Assembly: GCF_000719955.1 (NCBI RefSeq)
Contig: NZ_JOII01000021.1
Coordinates: forward strand, 1-64,000
Source of the DNA: Streptomyces albidoflavus
GTDB lineage: Bacteria; Actinomycetota; Actinomycetes; Streptomycetales; Streptomycetaceae
DNA: 64,000 nucleotides
Direction: 5' to 3'
Below, piece after piece: positions 7,354 through 15,973 of the stretch (position 1 is the first letter of the stretch; each line of letters starts with the position of its first letter). The position numbers and the translations under genes were made by a program. Below the pieces are notes generated by a model that saw nothing but the letters and a program-made list of their open reading frames with translations, did not search any database and had not been told where the DNA came from.

Positions 7354-8790
7354 ATGACCTCGCAGCCCCCACTTGCGAAGGTGGAACAAGCCCCCGACGG
7401 ACCCGCCGGCCCCACTCCGGCCGAGGGACAGGGGAGCGACGGCCTCCAGGCCGGACTCAAGAACCGCCATCTGTCGATGATCGCCATCGGCGGTGTGATC
7501 GGCGCCGGCCTCTTCGTCGGCTCCAGCGCGGGCATCGCCGCCGCCGGACCGGCCATCCTCGTCTCGTACGCCATCGTCGGCCTCATGGTCGTCCTGGTGA
7601 TGCGGATGCTCGGGGAGATGGCCGCCGCCCGGCCCTCCTCGGGCTCCTTCTCCGCCTACGCCGACATGGCGCTCGGCCGCTGGGCCGGGTTCTCCATCGG
7701 CTGGCTCTACTGGTTCTTCTGGGTCGTGGTGCTCGCCGTGGAGGCGACCGCCGGGGCCGTGATCCTCAACGGGTGGATCCCGGCCGTGCCCCAGTGGGGG
7801 TGGGCGCTGATCGTGATGGTGGTCCTCACCGGGACCAACCTCGCCTCGGTCGCCTCCTACGGGGAGTTCGAGTTCTGGTTCGCCGGGATCAAGGTGGTGG
7901 CCATCGCGGCCTTCGTCCTCATCGGCGTGCTGGCCGTCTTCGGCGTGCTGCCGGGCTCGGACAACCCGGGCGCCGGGTTCGCCAACCTCACGGCGCACGG
8001 CGGGTTCCTGCCCAACGGGGCGGGGTCGATCCTCACCGGTGTGCTGATGGTCGTCTTCTCCTTCATGGGAAGCGAGATCGTCACCCTGGCCGCCGGTGAG
8101 TCGGCCAACCCGCAGCGGGCGGTGCGCAAGGCGACCAACAGCGTGATCTGGCGGATCGCCGTCTTCTACCTCGGGTCGATCTTCGTCGTCGTGGCGCTGC
8201 TGCCCTGGGACTCCAAGTCGATCGTCGAGGACGGGTCGTACGTGGCCGCGCTCAACTCGATCGGGATTCCGCATGCCGGGCAGATCATGAACGTCATCGT
8301 GCTCACCGCGGTGCTGTCCTGTCTCAACTCCGGGCTCTACACGGCCTCCCGGATGGCCTTCTCGCTCGGGAAGCGCGGGGACGCGCCCGCGGCCTTCGCC
8401 CGGGTCAACGCACGCGGGGTGCCGCAGGCGGCGATTCTCGGGTCGGTCGTCTTCGGCTTCGCCGCGGTGTGGTTCAACTATCAGTGGCCGGAGACGGTCT
8501 TCCAGTTCCTGCTCAACTCCTCCGGAGCGGTGGCGTTGTTCGTGTGGCTCGTCATCTGCTTCTCGCAGCTGCGGCTACGGGGCGTCATCGCCCGGGAGAC
8601 GCCCGAGAAGCTGGTGGTGCGGATGTGGCTGTTCCCGTACCTCACCTGGGTGACCATCGCCGGGATCGTCTTCGTCATCGGGTACATGCTCTTCGACGAG
8701 GCGGGCCGGACGCAGATGGCGCTGTCTCTGCTCGTGGCCGTGCTGGTGGTGGCCGTCTCCCTCGTGAAGCACCGGGGGGCGCGGGTCTAG
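7354..8790 (+). CDS. APC-family amino-acid permease (GabP-like), copy 1
   Basis: Proton-coupled amino-acid uptake protein of the APC superfamily (AAT group with GabP, AnsP, CycA and ProY), 478 residues, 12 expected helices. The hallmark [12 protein letters not shown] lies in helix 1, followed by MRMLGEM and PSSGSFSAYAD, and EFEFWFAGIKV marks the helix 5 region. The ATG at 7354 is chosen over upstream in-frame starts because the product before it is not membrane-like and an SD precedes it. It is one of three close paralogues in 6 kb. They share almost every motif but differ in helices 3 and 6, so substrates probably differ (GABA, His, Asn or Pro are all possible). A T-tailed hairpin ends the unit. 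Confidence 0.88.
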   Translation: MTSQPPLAKVEQAPDGPAGPTPAEGQGSDGLQAGLKNRHLSMIAIGGVIGAGLFVGSSAGIAAAGPAILVSYAIVGLMVVLVMRMLGEMAAARPSSGSFSAYADMALGRWAGFSIGWLYWFFWVVVLAVEATAGAVILNGWIPAVPQWGWALIVMVVLTGTNLASVASYGEFEFWFAGIKVVAIAAFVLIGVLAVFGVLPGSDNPGAGFANLTAHGGFLPNGAGSILTGVLMVVFSFMGSEIVTLAAGESANPQRAVRKATNSVIWRIAVFYLGSIFVVVALLPWDSKSIVEDGSYVAALNSIGIPHAGQIMNVIVLTAVLSCLNSGLYTASRMAFSLGKRGDAPAAFARVNARGVPQAAILGSVVFGFAAVWFNYQWPETVFQFLLNSSGAVALFVWLVICFSQLRLRGVIARETPEKLVVRMWLFPYLTWVTIAGIVFVIGYMLFDEAGRTQMALSLLVAVLVVAVSLVKHRGARV

Positions 8791-8808
8791 CCCGCCTTCC
8801 CCTCTCTC

Positions 8809-8845
8809 GCCCCGGGTCCCTTTGTGGGCCCGGGGCGCCCTTTTT
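8809..8845 (+). terminator. Rho-independent terminator after permease 1
   Basis: GCCCCGGG pairs with CCCGGGGC at 8809-8836 and is followed by a run of five T at 8841-8845. It is the most canonical terminator in the window. Confidence 0.85.
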
Positions 8846-8881
8846 AGCCGTGGGGCTTGTGCCCGCGCTGTGGGGTGGGGA

Positions 8882-8967
8882 GGCCTCAAACGCCGGCCGG
8901 GCTGGTGGTAGCCGGGCTCCGTTTCAACCGTGCCGGTCAAAGACTGGCCTCAAACGCCGGCCGGGCT
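8882..8967 (+). repeat. Two REP-like units, plus orientation
   Basis: CTCAAACGCCGGCCGGGCT occurs at 8885-8903 and again at 8949-8967, each preceded by GG and joined by a spacer with CCGTGCCGGTCAAAGACT. They lie downstream of permease 1, in its sense orientation. The second unit abuts the long inverted-repeat element. Confidence 0.9.
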
Positions 8968-9330
8968 ATAGGGGTTCGCGGTTTCTCCGGTGCGTGGGTG
9001 GGGCGGGGCCGCGCCGGGGTACCTCCTCACAAACTGCATGGTGCGGGGTCAGTCGCTTCAAGGCGGCCGTGTGTGCAGTTTGCTGCGGGGGCACCCCGAC
9101 ACGACCCCACCTCGCCACAAAGACCAATGGGCGACGGCCTGTCTTTTCCCCACCCACCGGCGGGACGACGCCGACGAAACGGAAGGGCGGGGTCGTGCCG
9201 GGGTGCCCCCGCAGCAAACTGCCGTGCTCGGCCGCCTTGAAGCGGCTGACCCCGCACCTGGCAGTTTGTGAGGAGGTACCCCGGTGCGGCCCCGCCCGAC
9301 CCAACCGGCGAACGCACCGCGAACCCCCAT
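8968..9330. mobile_element. Long inverted-repeat element, copy A
   Basis: A non-coding element of about 363 bp made of two inverted arms of about 130 bp around a 102-bp centre (9098-9199). Each arm opens with TAGGGGTTCGCGGT or a close variant and contains an 82-nt hairpin (9016-9097, 9200-9282). The hairpin stem pairs GGGGTACCTCC with GGGGGCACCCC and ACAAACTGC with GCAGTTTG, with an inner small stem GTCGC/GCGGC. The arms are distinguishable: one carries a TTTCTCCGGTGCGTGGG form after the end motif, the other GCGTTCGCCGG. Copy B at 45.3 kb has the same two arms swapped and the centre inverted. It looks like a MITE-like or structured-RNA element; no transposase is nearby. Any ORFs across it are by-products of high G+C. 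Confidence 0.75.
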
Positions 9331-9352
9331 AGCCCGGCCGGCGATTGAGGCC
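9331..9352 (-). repeat. REP-like unit, minus orientation
   Basis: AGCCCGGCCGGCGATTGAG plus GCC is an inverted copy of the REP-like unit, closing copy A on its right. Read on the minus strand it lies downstream of bioY. Confidence 0.9.
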
Positions 9353-9475
9353 ATCGGTGACCCGCAGGGTCACGGACGGGCACGCAGGGGCGGAGCCCAG
9401 CCACACCGCATCCCAGCCCCCCAGTCGCGGCGCGGCCAACCCCCGGCCGGAGGGCAAGCCGCGTGGCAGGTGGGG
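9353..9475. other. bioY downstream spacer with decayed repeats
   Basis: Contains GTGACCCGCAGGGTCAC, a palindrome of 8-bp arms (9358-9374), and decayed REP pieces around 9430-9450. No gene is seen. The same palindrome remnant also follows copy B. Confidence 0.5.
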
Positions 9476-10069
9476 CTAGTCGCGGGTGAGGCGCCAGGCG
9501 AGGGGGAGGGTGCCCATGGCGAGGGCGGCCTTGAGGGCGTCGCCGATGAGGAAGGGGACGAGGCCGGCGGCGACGGCGGAGGTGAGGCTCATGCCGGTGG
9601 AGAGGGCGAGGTAGGGGACCCCGACGGCGTAGATGAGGGCGGAGCCCAGCACCATGAGGCCGGCCGTGCGCAGCACCGAGCGGTCGGCCCCGCGCCGGGC
9701 GAGGGCGCCGACGACGGTGGCGGCGAGGAGCATCCCGAGGACGTAGCCGAAGGACGGCATCGAGGCCCCGGAGGTCCCCTCGGCGAACCACGGCACCCCG
9801 GCCATGCCCACGAGGGCGTACAGGGCGAGCGAGGCGAAGCCGCGCCCGGCGCCGAGCGCGGTGCCCACGAGGAGGGCGGCGAAGGTCTGGCCGGTGACGG
9901 GGACGGGCGAGCCGGGGACGGGCAGGACGATCTGCGCCGCCAGCCCTGTGAGAGCGGCACCGCCGGTGACGAGGGCGGCGTCGCGCAGCCGCGCCCTCGG
10001 AACGGTGGAGGCGGGCAGCAGGTCGGCGAGGACCTGTCCCGGGCGGGTGGAGGCGGCGGCAGTGCTCAT
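9476..10069 (-). CDS. bioY: Biotin transporter BioY
   Basis: Substrate-binding membrane component of an ECF-type biotin importer, 197 residues with about six helices. VTGGAALTGLAAQI, then PVPGSPVPVTGQTFAALLVG and ALYALVGMAGVPWFAEG, are signature BioY segments, and the mid-protein FGYVLGM is also typical. ATG 10069 is preferred over an upstream in-frame ATG at 10105 because homologues begin close to the first helix. No bioM or bioN is adjacent, so it either works alone or uses an ECF module elsewhere. It sits between two plus-strand permease genes and is convergent with the first, from which it is separated by the repeat element. Confidence 0.9.
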   Translation of the reverse strand: MSTAAASTRPGQVLADLLPASTVPRARLRDAALVTGGAALTGLAAQIVLPVPGSPVPVTGQTFAALLVGTALGAGRGFASLALYALVGMAGVPWFAEGTSGASMPSFGYVLGMLLAATVVGALARRGADRSVLRTAGLMVLGSALIYAVGVPYLALSTGMSLTSAVAAGLVPFLIGDALKAALAMGTLPLAWRLTRD

Positions 10070-10395
10070 CGGGGCTCCCCGAGGGTGAAGGGTGGGACAG
10101 CTCATGGGACAGCTGAGGACAGGCCGACGCTATCCCAGCGCGTCCACGCGATCACCAGCAGCCGCCGACAAAGCGGCGGTTGGGCCCTTGGTGGACTCCG
10201 CACAAAGGTCCGCTTGTACACCCGCGAGGGCGTGATGCTGCTCACTCGCCCCCGTGCGGCGGCTTTACCGCGTTGCTCCCGGGGCCGTGAGATGGGGAGA
10301 CTGTAGGGTCCCGCCAATTCGCGGAACACCCCCCACACCCCCGCACCCGGGCGCGGCCCGGCCCCGCGGGGACCGACGAAGCAGCGAGCACCGCC
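10070..10395. promoter_or_regulatory. Divergent region bioY / permease 2
   Basis: No gene is visible. A CCGCC/GGCGG hairpin lies at 10162-10179, and the rest is moderately A/T-richer than coding DNA. It must contain promoters for bioY (left) and permease 2 (right). No biotin-operator half sites were recognised. Confidence 0.4.
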
Positions 10396-11841
10396 ATGCA
10401 CGACGCCCCCGCGGGCCCCGGCGATCCCGGGGCCACCAGCGCCACCACGGCCCGGGACCCCTTCGACTCCGCCGAGCCGCTCGGCCACGGACTGAAACAG
10501 CGTCATCTGACGATGCTGGGGCTCGGCGGGGTGATCGGCGCGGGCCTCTTCGTGGGCTCGGGCGCGGGCATCGCGGTGGCGGGACCGGGGATCGTGGTCT
10601 CGTACCTGATCGCGGGGACGCTGGCGATGCTGGTGATGCGGATGCTCGGGGAGATGTCGGCGGCGATGCCGTCCTCGGGCTCGTTCTCGGTGCACGCGGA
10701 GCGGGCGCTCGGGCGGTGGGCCGGGTTCAGTGTGGGGTGGCTGTACTGGTTCCTGCTGGTGGTGGTGCTGGCGGTGGAGGCGACCGGGGCCGCGCAGATC
10801 GCCAACGGATGGGTGCCCTCCGTACCGCAGTGGGCGTGGGTGCTCGTCTTCATGCTGGTCTTCACGGGGGCCAATCTGGCGGCGGTGAAGCACTTCGGTG
10901 AGTTCGAGTTCTGGTTCGCGGCGCTGAAGGTGGGCGCGATCGTCCTCTTCCTGGTGCTCGGCGTGCTGGCGATCCTGGGCCTGCTGCCGGAGACGGAGCC
11001 GGTGGGGCTGGCCCATCTCTCGGGCGACGGCGGCTTCCTGCCGAACGGCTGGTCGGGGGTGATCTCCGGCGTCCTGGCCGTGGTCTTCGCCTTCGGCGGC
11101 CTGGAGGTCGTGACGATCGCGGCGGCCGAGTCGGACGACCCGGCCCGCTCGGTGGCGCGCGCCGTGCGCAGCGCGGTCTACCGGATTCTCTTCTTCTACG
11201 TCGGCTCGATGCTGGTGATCGTGACGCTGCTGCCGTGGACGGCGATGCGGCCGGGGCTGAGCCCGTACGTCGCGGTGCTGGACGGGATCGGCATCCCCTC
11301 GGCCGGGCAGATCATGAACATCGTGGTCTTCGTGGCGCTGCTGTCGGCCCTCAACGCCAACCTGTACGGCTCCTCGCGGATGGTCTTCTCGCTGGCGGAG
11401 CGCGGGGAGGCGCCGCGTGCGCTGCTGAAGGTGGCACGGGGCGGGGTGCCGCGGCGGGCGGTGCTGGCCTCGGTGGCGTTCGGCTTCGTCTCGGTGCTGC
11501 TCAATCTGAAGTGGCCCGACTCGGTCTTCCTCTACATGCTCAACGCGGTGGGCGCGGTACTGATCTTCGTCTGGGCGTTGATCGCCGTCTCGCAGTTGCG
11601 GCTGCGGCGGCTGATCGAGCGGGAGGCGCCGGAGCGGCTCGTCCTGCGGATGTGGGGGTACCCGTGGCTGACCTGGGCCGCGCTGGTGGCGATGGCGGCG
11701 GTCTTCACGCTGATGCTCTTCGACTCCACCGCCCGGCCGCAGTTGCTCTGGTCCTCGGGTGCGGCGGCGCTGGTGCTGCTGGTCGCCGGGGTGCGGGAGT
11801 GGCGGCTGCGGCGCGGTACGGGTGCGGCCGCCGCCGGGTGA
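10396..11841 (+). CDS. APC-family amino-acid permease, copy 2
   Basis: 481 residues, closely related to copies 1 and 3. Shared features are [19 protein letters not shown] before helix 1, [18 protein letters not shown], and [17 protein letters not shown]. It shares SVHAERALGRW with copy 3 rather than the SAYADMALGRW of copy 1, so 2 and 3 may be nearer in some segments. The start ATG has a weak GAGCACCGCC leader. Like the others it should be a 12-helix proton symporter for amino acids; its specificity is not visible. It has its own promoter region and no terminator was found before copy 3. Confidence 0.87.
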   Translation: MHDAPAGPGDPGATSATTARDPFDSAEPLGHGLKQRHLTMLGLGGVIGAGLFVGSGAGIAVAGPGIVVSYLIAGTLAMLVMRMLGEMSAAMPSSGSFSVHAERALGRWAGFSVGWLYWFLLVVVLAVEATGAAQIANGWVPSVPQWAWVLVFMLVFTGANLAAVKHFGEFEFWFAALKVGAIVLFLVLGVLAILGLLPETEPVGLAHLSGDGGFLPNGWSGVISGVLAVVFAFGGLEVVTIAAAESDDPARSVARAVRSAVYRILFFYVGSMLVIVTLLPWTAMRPGLSPYVAVLDGIGIPSAGQIMNIVVFVALLSALNANLYGSSRMVFSLAERGEAPRALLKVARGGVPRRAVLASVAFGFVSVLLNLKWPDSVFLYMLNAVGAVLIFVWALIAVSQLRLRRLIEREAPERLVLRMWGYPWLTWAALVAMAAVFTLMLFDSTARPQLLWSSGAAALVLLVAGVREWRLRRGTGAAAAG

Positions 11842-12027
11842 GCGCAGGGACGGGCAGGGGCCGTACGGAGGGGGCGGCGGTGTGGACGGGATGCGGCGCC
11901 GCTGTGCGCGGGTGTTCACGCCAGGTGAGGGAAGTGTCCGGATAACGGGCGGACTCTTCGCCTGAGCGGACGCTGCGAGCAGACTGAGGGACTCCCCCGT
12001 CGTCTCACGTACTGGACCGATACGACC

Positions 12028-13476
12028 ATGACTCGGACAACCCTCACTCCTGGGGACACGCCGGGCGCCGACCAGCGTCCCGGCGGCGACCAGGCGTCCG
12101 ACACCGGTTCCGCCCTGTCGAACGGGCTGAAGCAGCGCCACCTGTCGATGATCGCCCTCGGCGGCGTCATCGGCGCCGGCCTCTTCGTCGGCTCGGGCGC
12201 GGGCATCGCCGCCGCGGGCCCCTCGATCGTCTTCGCCTACGCCGCCTCCGGCCTGCTGGTGATGCTGGTCATGCGGATGCTGGGCGAGATGTCGGCGGCC
12301 AACCCCGCCTCCGGCTCGTTCTCCGTCCACGCCGAGCGGGCGATCGGCCCGTGGGCCGGCTTCACCTCGGGCTGGGCGTTCTGGTTCCTGCTCTGCGTGG
12401 CGGTGGGCCTGGAGGGTATCGGCGCGGCCGAGATCATGTCGGGCTGGCTGCCGGGCACCCCGGAGTGGGCCTGGGTGGCCCTCTTCATGGTGATCTTCTG
12501 CGGCACCAACCTGGCCGCCGTGAAGAACTTCGGCGAGTTCGAGTTCTGGTTCGCCACGCTGAAGGTGGTGGCCATCGTCGTCTTCCTGGCCATCGGCGTG
12601 CTGGCCATCCTCGGCGTGCTGCCGGGCAGCGAGGCCCCGGGCACCTCGAACCTCACCGGCGAGGGCGGCTTCCTGCCGAACGGCTCCGAGGGGTTCATCA
12701 TCGGCCTGCTCGCCTCGGTCTTCGCGTACGGCGGACTGGAGACGGTGACCATCGCGGCCGCCGAGTCGGAGCGGCCGGCCGAGGGCGTCGCCAAGGCCGT
12801 GCGCACCGCGATGTGGCGGATCGGCGTCTTCTACGTCGGCTCGATGGCGGTCATCGTCACGCTGGTGCCGTGGGACGACCCGGCGGTGGCCGAGAAGGGC
12901 CCGTACGTGGCGACCCTGGACCACCTGGGCATCCCCGGTTCCGGCCAGATCATGAACGTGGTCGTGCTGATCGCGCTGCTCTCCGCGATGAACGCCAACG
13001 TCTACGGCGCCTCCCGCATGGCCTGCTCGCTGGTGGCCCGCGGCCAGGGCCCGAGGAAGCTCGGCCGGGTCTTCGACGGGGTGCCGCGCATCGCCGTGCT
13101 GGCCTCCTCCTTCTTCGGCTTCGTCTGCGTGCTGCTCAGCTACTGGCGGCCCGACGACGTCTTCGCCTGGCTGCTGAACATGATCGGCGCGGTCATCCTG
13201 GTCGTCTGGTTCTTCACCGCCGCCTCGCAGCTGCTGCTGCGCCGCCGCACCGAGCGGGAGGCGCCGGAGCGGCTGGTGGTGCGGATGTGGCTGTTCCCCG
13301 GGCTGACCTGGGTGGCGCTCGCCGCGATGGCCGGCGTCTTCGTCCTGATGGCGAAGGAGCCCGACACCCGCGTCCAGCTCCTGTCGACCGGCTCCCTGAC
13401 GGTGGCGTTGGCGCTGGCCGGGTACCTCCTCCAGCGCAAGCGCGCCGCAGCGCCCGCCGGGGTCGGCAAGGGTTGA
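12028..13476 (+). CDS. APC-family amino-acid permease, copy 3
   Basis: 482 residues and the third paralogue. It has the same helix-1 loop [30 protein letters not shown] and [12 protein letters not shown]. It differs from its neighbours in helix 3 ([20 protein letters not shown]) where copies 1 and 2 have VVVLAVEATG, a region that in this family lines the substrate path, so a different amino acid is likely. The 186-bp gap before it holds no gene. A clear hairpin terminator follows. Confidence 0.87.
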   Translation: MTRTTLTPGDTPGADQRPGGDQASDTGSALSNGLKQRHLSMIALGGVIGAGLFVGSGAGIAAAGPSIVFAYAASGLLVMLVMRMLGEMSAANPASGSFSVHAERAIGPWAGFTSGWAFWFLLCVAVGLEGIGAAEIMSGWLPGTPEWAWVALFMVIFCGTNLAAVKNFGEFEFWFATLKVVAIVVFLAIGVLAILGVLPGSEAPGTSNLTGEGGFLPNGSEGFIIGLLASVFAYGGLETVTIAAAESERPAEGVAKAVRTAMWRIGVFYVGSMAVIVTLVPWDDPAVAEKGPYVATLDHLGIPGSGQIMNVVVLIALLSAMNANVYGASRMACSLVARGQGPRKLGRVFDGVPRIAVLASSFFGFVCVLLSYWRPDDVFAWLLNMIGAVILVVWFFTAASQLLLRRRTEREAPERLVVRMWLFPGLTWVALAAMAGVFVLMAKEPDTRVQLLSTGSLTVALALAGYLLQRKRAAAPAGVGKG

Positions 13477-13501
13477 CCCCCGCCGCCTCTCCAGCAGGTC
13501 A

Positions 13502-13538
13502 GGACCCCCGCCCCGGGACCCAGGGGCGGGGGTCCTTT
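13502..13538 (+). terminator. Terminator after permease 3
   Basis: GGACCCCCGCCCC pairs with GGGGCGGGGGTCC around an 8-nt loop and is followed by TTTCG. Confidence 0.85.
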
Positions 13539-13594
13539 CGTCGTAGGCACGCGGTCCGGACGCGCGGCCCTGACCTGTTGTTGATAGCGTGCTC

Positions 13595-13611
13595 TTGCAA
13601 GTCGTTCGCAA
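13595..13611 (+). promoter_or_regulatory. Nur box (nickel-responsive operator)
   Basis: TTGCAA-GTCGT-TCGCAA matches the Streptomyces Nur consensus tTGCaa-N5-ttGCAA with one changed base. It lies 24 bp before the sod start, where a bound repressor would block RNA polymerase. Established in S. coelicolor: Nur with Ni2+ represses the Fe-SOD gene, so cells use Ni-SOD when nickel is present. Confidence 0.85.
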
Positions 13612-13634
13612 TTGCAGTCCGGAGGGAATACGCC

Positions 13635-14273
13635 TTGTCCGTCTACACGCTTCCTGAACTCCCTTACGACTACGCGGCGCTCGAGCCCGTCATCAATCCC
13701 GCGATCATCGAGCTGCACCACGACAAGCACCACGCGGCCTACGTCAAGGGCGCCAACGACACGCTGGAGCAGCTCGCGGAGGCCAGGGACAAGGACCAGT
13801 GGGGGGCGGTGACGGGGCTGGAGAAGAGCCTCGCCTTCAACCTCTCCGGCCACATCCTGCACTCGATCTACTGGCACAACATGACGGGCGACGGCGGCGG
13901 GGAGCCCCTCGCCGAGGACGGGGTCGGCGAGCTGGCCGACGCCATCCGCGAGTCCTTCGGCTCCTTCGCCGGGTTCAAGGCGCAGCTGACCAAGGCCGCC
14001 GCCACCACCCAGGGCTCCGGCTGGGGCGTCCTCGCCTACGAGCCGCTCTCCGGCCGGCTGATCGTCGAGCAGATCTACGACCACCAGGGGAACGTGGGGC
14101 AGGGCTCCACGCCGATCCTGGTCTTCGACGCCTGGGAGCACGCCTTCTACCTCCAGTACAAGAACCAGAAGGTGGACTTCATCGAGGCGATGTGGCGGGT
14201 CGTCAACTGGCAGGATGTCGCTCGGCGCTATGCCTCGGCCAAGGCTCGGGAGAACGTTCTGCTCGCTCCCTGA
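13635..14273 (+). CDS. sodF: Iron superoxide dismutase
   Basis: Converts superoxide to hydrogen peroxide and oxygen in the cytoplasm; 212 residues, normal for the Fe/Mn family. Metal ligands are visible: His in ELHHDKHH, His in [10 protein letters not shown], and Asp and His in [11 protein letters not shown]. The start is TTG 13635, with GGAGGGAA eight bases upstream and the family N-terminus [10 protein letters not shown] directly after. The upstream Nur box makes nickel repression very likely and identifies the Streptomyces sodF. A T-tailed hairpin follows, and then one REP-like unit. Confidence 0.93.
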   Translation: MSVYTLPELPYDYAALEPVINPAIIELHHDKHHAAYVKGANDTLEQLAEARDKDQWGAVTGLEKSLAFNLSGHILHSIYWHNMTGDGGGEPLAEDGVGELADAIRESFGSFAGFKAQLTKAAATTQGSGWGVLAYEPLSGRLIVEQIYDHQGNVGQGSTPILVFDAWEHAFYLQYKNQKVDFIEAMWRVVNWQDVARRYASAKARENVLLAP

Positions 14274-14338
14274 GCCCTCTTGTGCGTCCCGCCTCGTGAT
14301 CGTCTTCTCAACCTTCGCTCGGCGGGCGGATGAAGGGG

Positions 14339-14374
14339 AGGCCCCCGTGAGGACGTGACTCACGGGGGCCTTTC
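14339..14374 (+). terminator. Terminator after sodF
   Basis: AGGCCCCCGTGAG pairs with CTCACGGGGGCCT over a 7-nt loop and ends in TTCTG. Confidence 0.85.
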
Positions 14375-14391
14375 TGTGCCCGTACACGATC

Positions 14392-14413
14392 GGCCTCAAG
14401 CGCCGGCCGGGCT
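14392..14413 (+). repeat. Single REP-like unit
   Basis: CTCAAGCGCCGGCCGGGCT, preceded by GTACACGATCGGC, lies between sodF and the convergent decarboxylase, in the sodF sense orientation. Confidence 0.85.
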
Positions 14414-14432
14414 GACTTTCGCCCGCCCGGCG

Positions 14433-15896
14433 TCAGATCTGGAACAGCGACCCGATGTACTCCGTCAGAAGGCGTTCCTTGAGGCGGGTGGGGAGGGCGG
14501 CCAGGAGGGCGAGGACCGGGGCCATGCGGTCGGGGGTGCCGGTGTCGGGGCCGAGGCCCGCGTAGGTGAGGACGGCGGCGGCTTCCTCGTCGGTGAGGGT
14601 GTCGGGGTCCAGGGTGGCGGCGAGGGCGGCCAGGTCCGGGGCGGGGGTGGCCGGGGGGAGGGTGCGGGCGGTCGCCAGGGCCGTGGTGAGGTCGGCGAGG
14701 AGGGCGTCGACGCGGTCGGCGGTGGCGGGGGTCAGGGTGAGGTGGAGGTTGGGCGGGAGGGCGCCGTGGGCCAGTTGGGGCTGGAGGTACCAGCCACGGG
14801 CGCGCATCTCGTCGGCCAGGTGGAGGACGGTGGAGAGGTCGGGGGTGCCGTCCGGGCCGGTGGCGGTGACCGCGACGAGTCCGGCGGCGGGGGTGCCGAG
14901 GACGCGCAGGCCGTCGAGGGCGGCGAGGCCGGTGAGCAGGCGGGTCTCGGCGTCGGCGACGCGGGCGGCCAGCGCGGTGTACTCCTCGTCGGTGAGGTAC
15001 CGCAGGACCGCCCACGCCTGGGCGAGCAGGCCGGCCGACTTGGTGCCCTGGACGGTGGGGTTGACGACGGGGTAGCCGGGCCAGTCGGCGTGGGCGAAGT
15101 ACTGATGGCGGCGGAGGGCGGCGTCCCGGTACAGCACGACGGAGGCGCCCTTGTCGGCGTACCCGTACTTGTGCAGGTCGACGGAGAGGGAGGTGACGCC
15201 GGGGACGGTCAGGCCGAAGTCGGGGACCTCGCGGCCGGCCCGGCGCAGGAAGGGCAGGAGCCAGCCGCCGACGCAGGCGTCGACGTGGCAGAGGACGCCC
15301 GCCTCGGCGGCGAGGGCGGCGATCTCGGCGACCGGGTCGAGGACGCCGTGGGCGTAGCTGGGGGCGGAGGCGACGACCAGGACGGTGTCGGGGGTGAGGG
15401 CGCGGGCGGTGGCGGCCGGGTCGGCGCGGTAGGTCTCCGGGTCGACGGGGACGGTGACCGGGGTGAGGCCGAGGTAGTGGGCGGCCTTGTGGAAGGCGGC
15501 GTGGGCGGTGGCGGGGAGGACCAGTTCGCCGGCGCGGACGCCGCGGGTGGCGCGGGCGTGGTCGCGGGCGGTCTTCACGGCGAGCAGGATCGACTCGGTG
15601 CCGCCGCTGGTGAAGGTCCCCTGGCAGCCGGGGGCGCCGAGGTGCGCGGCGACCCGGGCGACGAGGTCGTTCTCCAGGCGGGCCACGCTCGGGAAGACCG
15701 TCATGTCGAGGGCGTTGACGTCCGCGAAGGCCCGGTAGGCGTCGGCGGCCAGCGCGTCGAGCCCCTCGACGGCCGGGTCGTAGACGTAGGCGAAGGTGCG
15801 GCCGCCCCGGGTGGGGGCGTCGGCCTCGCGCAGGGCGGCGAGTTCCTTCAGCACGTCGGGGCGCGCGGGCGGTTCGGGCGTCGGCATGCGCGCCAT
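14433..15896 (-). CDS. PLP-dependent decarboxylase/lyase (GAD or S1P-lyase-like)
   Basis: Fold-type I pyridoxal phosphate enzyme of the glutamate decarboxylase/sphingosine-phosphate lyase group, 487 residues. TSGGTESILLAVKTARD binds cofactor phosphate, HVDACVGGW supplies the PLP-stacking Asp, and SVDLHKYGYADKGAS contains the Schiff-base Lys (about residue 243). The C-terminal 70 residues are an Ala/Leu-rich helical extension ending in a hydrophobic IGSLFQI. The substrate is not evident; a small-amine or sphingoid-like substrate is possible. ATG 15896 and ATG 15887 are both plausible starts. It is convergent with sodF and sits 77 bp after the DsbA-like gene on the same strand. Confidence 0.8.
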   Translation of the reverse strand: MARMPTPEPPARPDVLKELAALREADAPTRGGRTFAYVYDPAVEGLDALAADAYRAFADVNALDMTVFPSVARLENDLVARVAAHLGAPGCQGTFTSGGTESILLAVKTARDHARATRGVRAGELVLPATAHAAFHKAAHYLGLTPVTVPVDPETYRADPAATARALTPDTVLVVASAPSYAHGVLDPVAEIAALAAEAGVLCHVDACVGGWLLPFLRRAGREVPDFGLTVPGVTSLSVDLHKYGYADKGASVVLYRDAALRRHQYFAHADWPGYPVVNPTVQGTKSAGLLAQAWAVLRYLTDEEYTALAARVADAETRLLTGLAALDGLRVLGTPAAGLVAVTATGPDGTPDLSTVLHLADEMRARGWYLQPQLAHGALPPNLHLTLTPATADRVDALLADLTTALATARTLPPATPAPDLAALAATLDPDTLTDEEAAAVLTYAGLGPDTGTPDRMAPVLALLAALPTRLKERLLTEYIGSLFQI

Positions 15897-15973
15897 CCTG
15901 CCGCCGCCCCTGGTGCGGGGCAATGCCCGTGCGGGGCCCTGCCGGTGGTGCGGCGGGGCCCCTCACGAGAAGG

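Noticed and set aside
8968..9330. Biotin riboswitch or bioY leader
   Set aside because: The element lies at the 3' side of bioY, and its second copy is far from any biotin gene.
8966..9457. Similar small ORFs across both long repeat copies (also 45139-46131)
   Set aside because: They are similar only because the DNA is repeated; frames run through hairpins and REP units and lack start signals.
10102..13611. Very long open frame on the minus strand opposite permeases 2 and 3
   Set aside because: The product is Arg/His/Gln-rich low complexity without family motifs; an artefact of G/C third positions in the real plus-strand genes.
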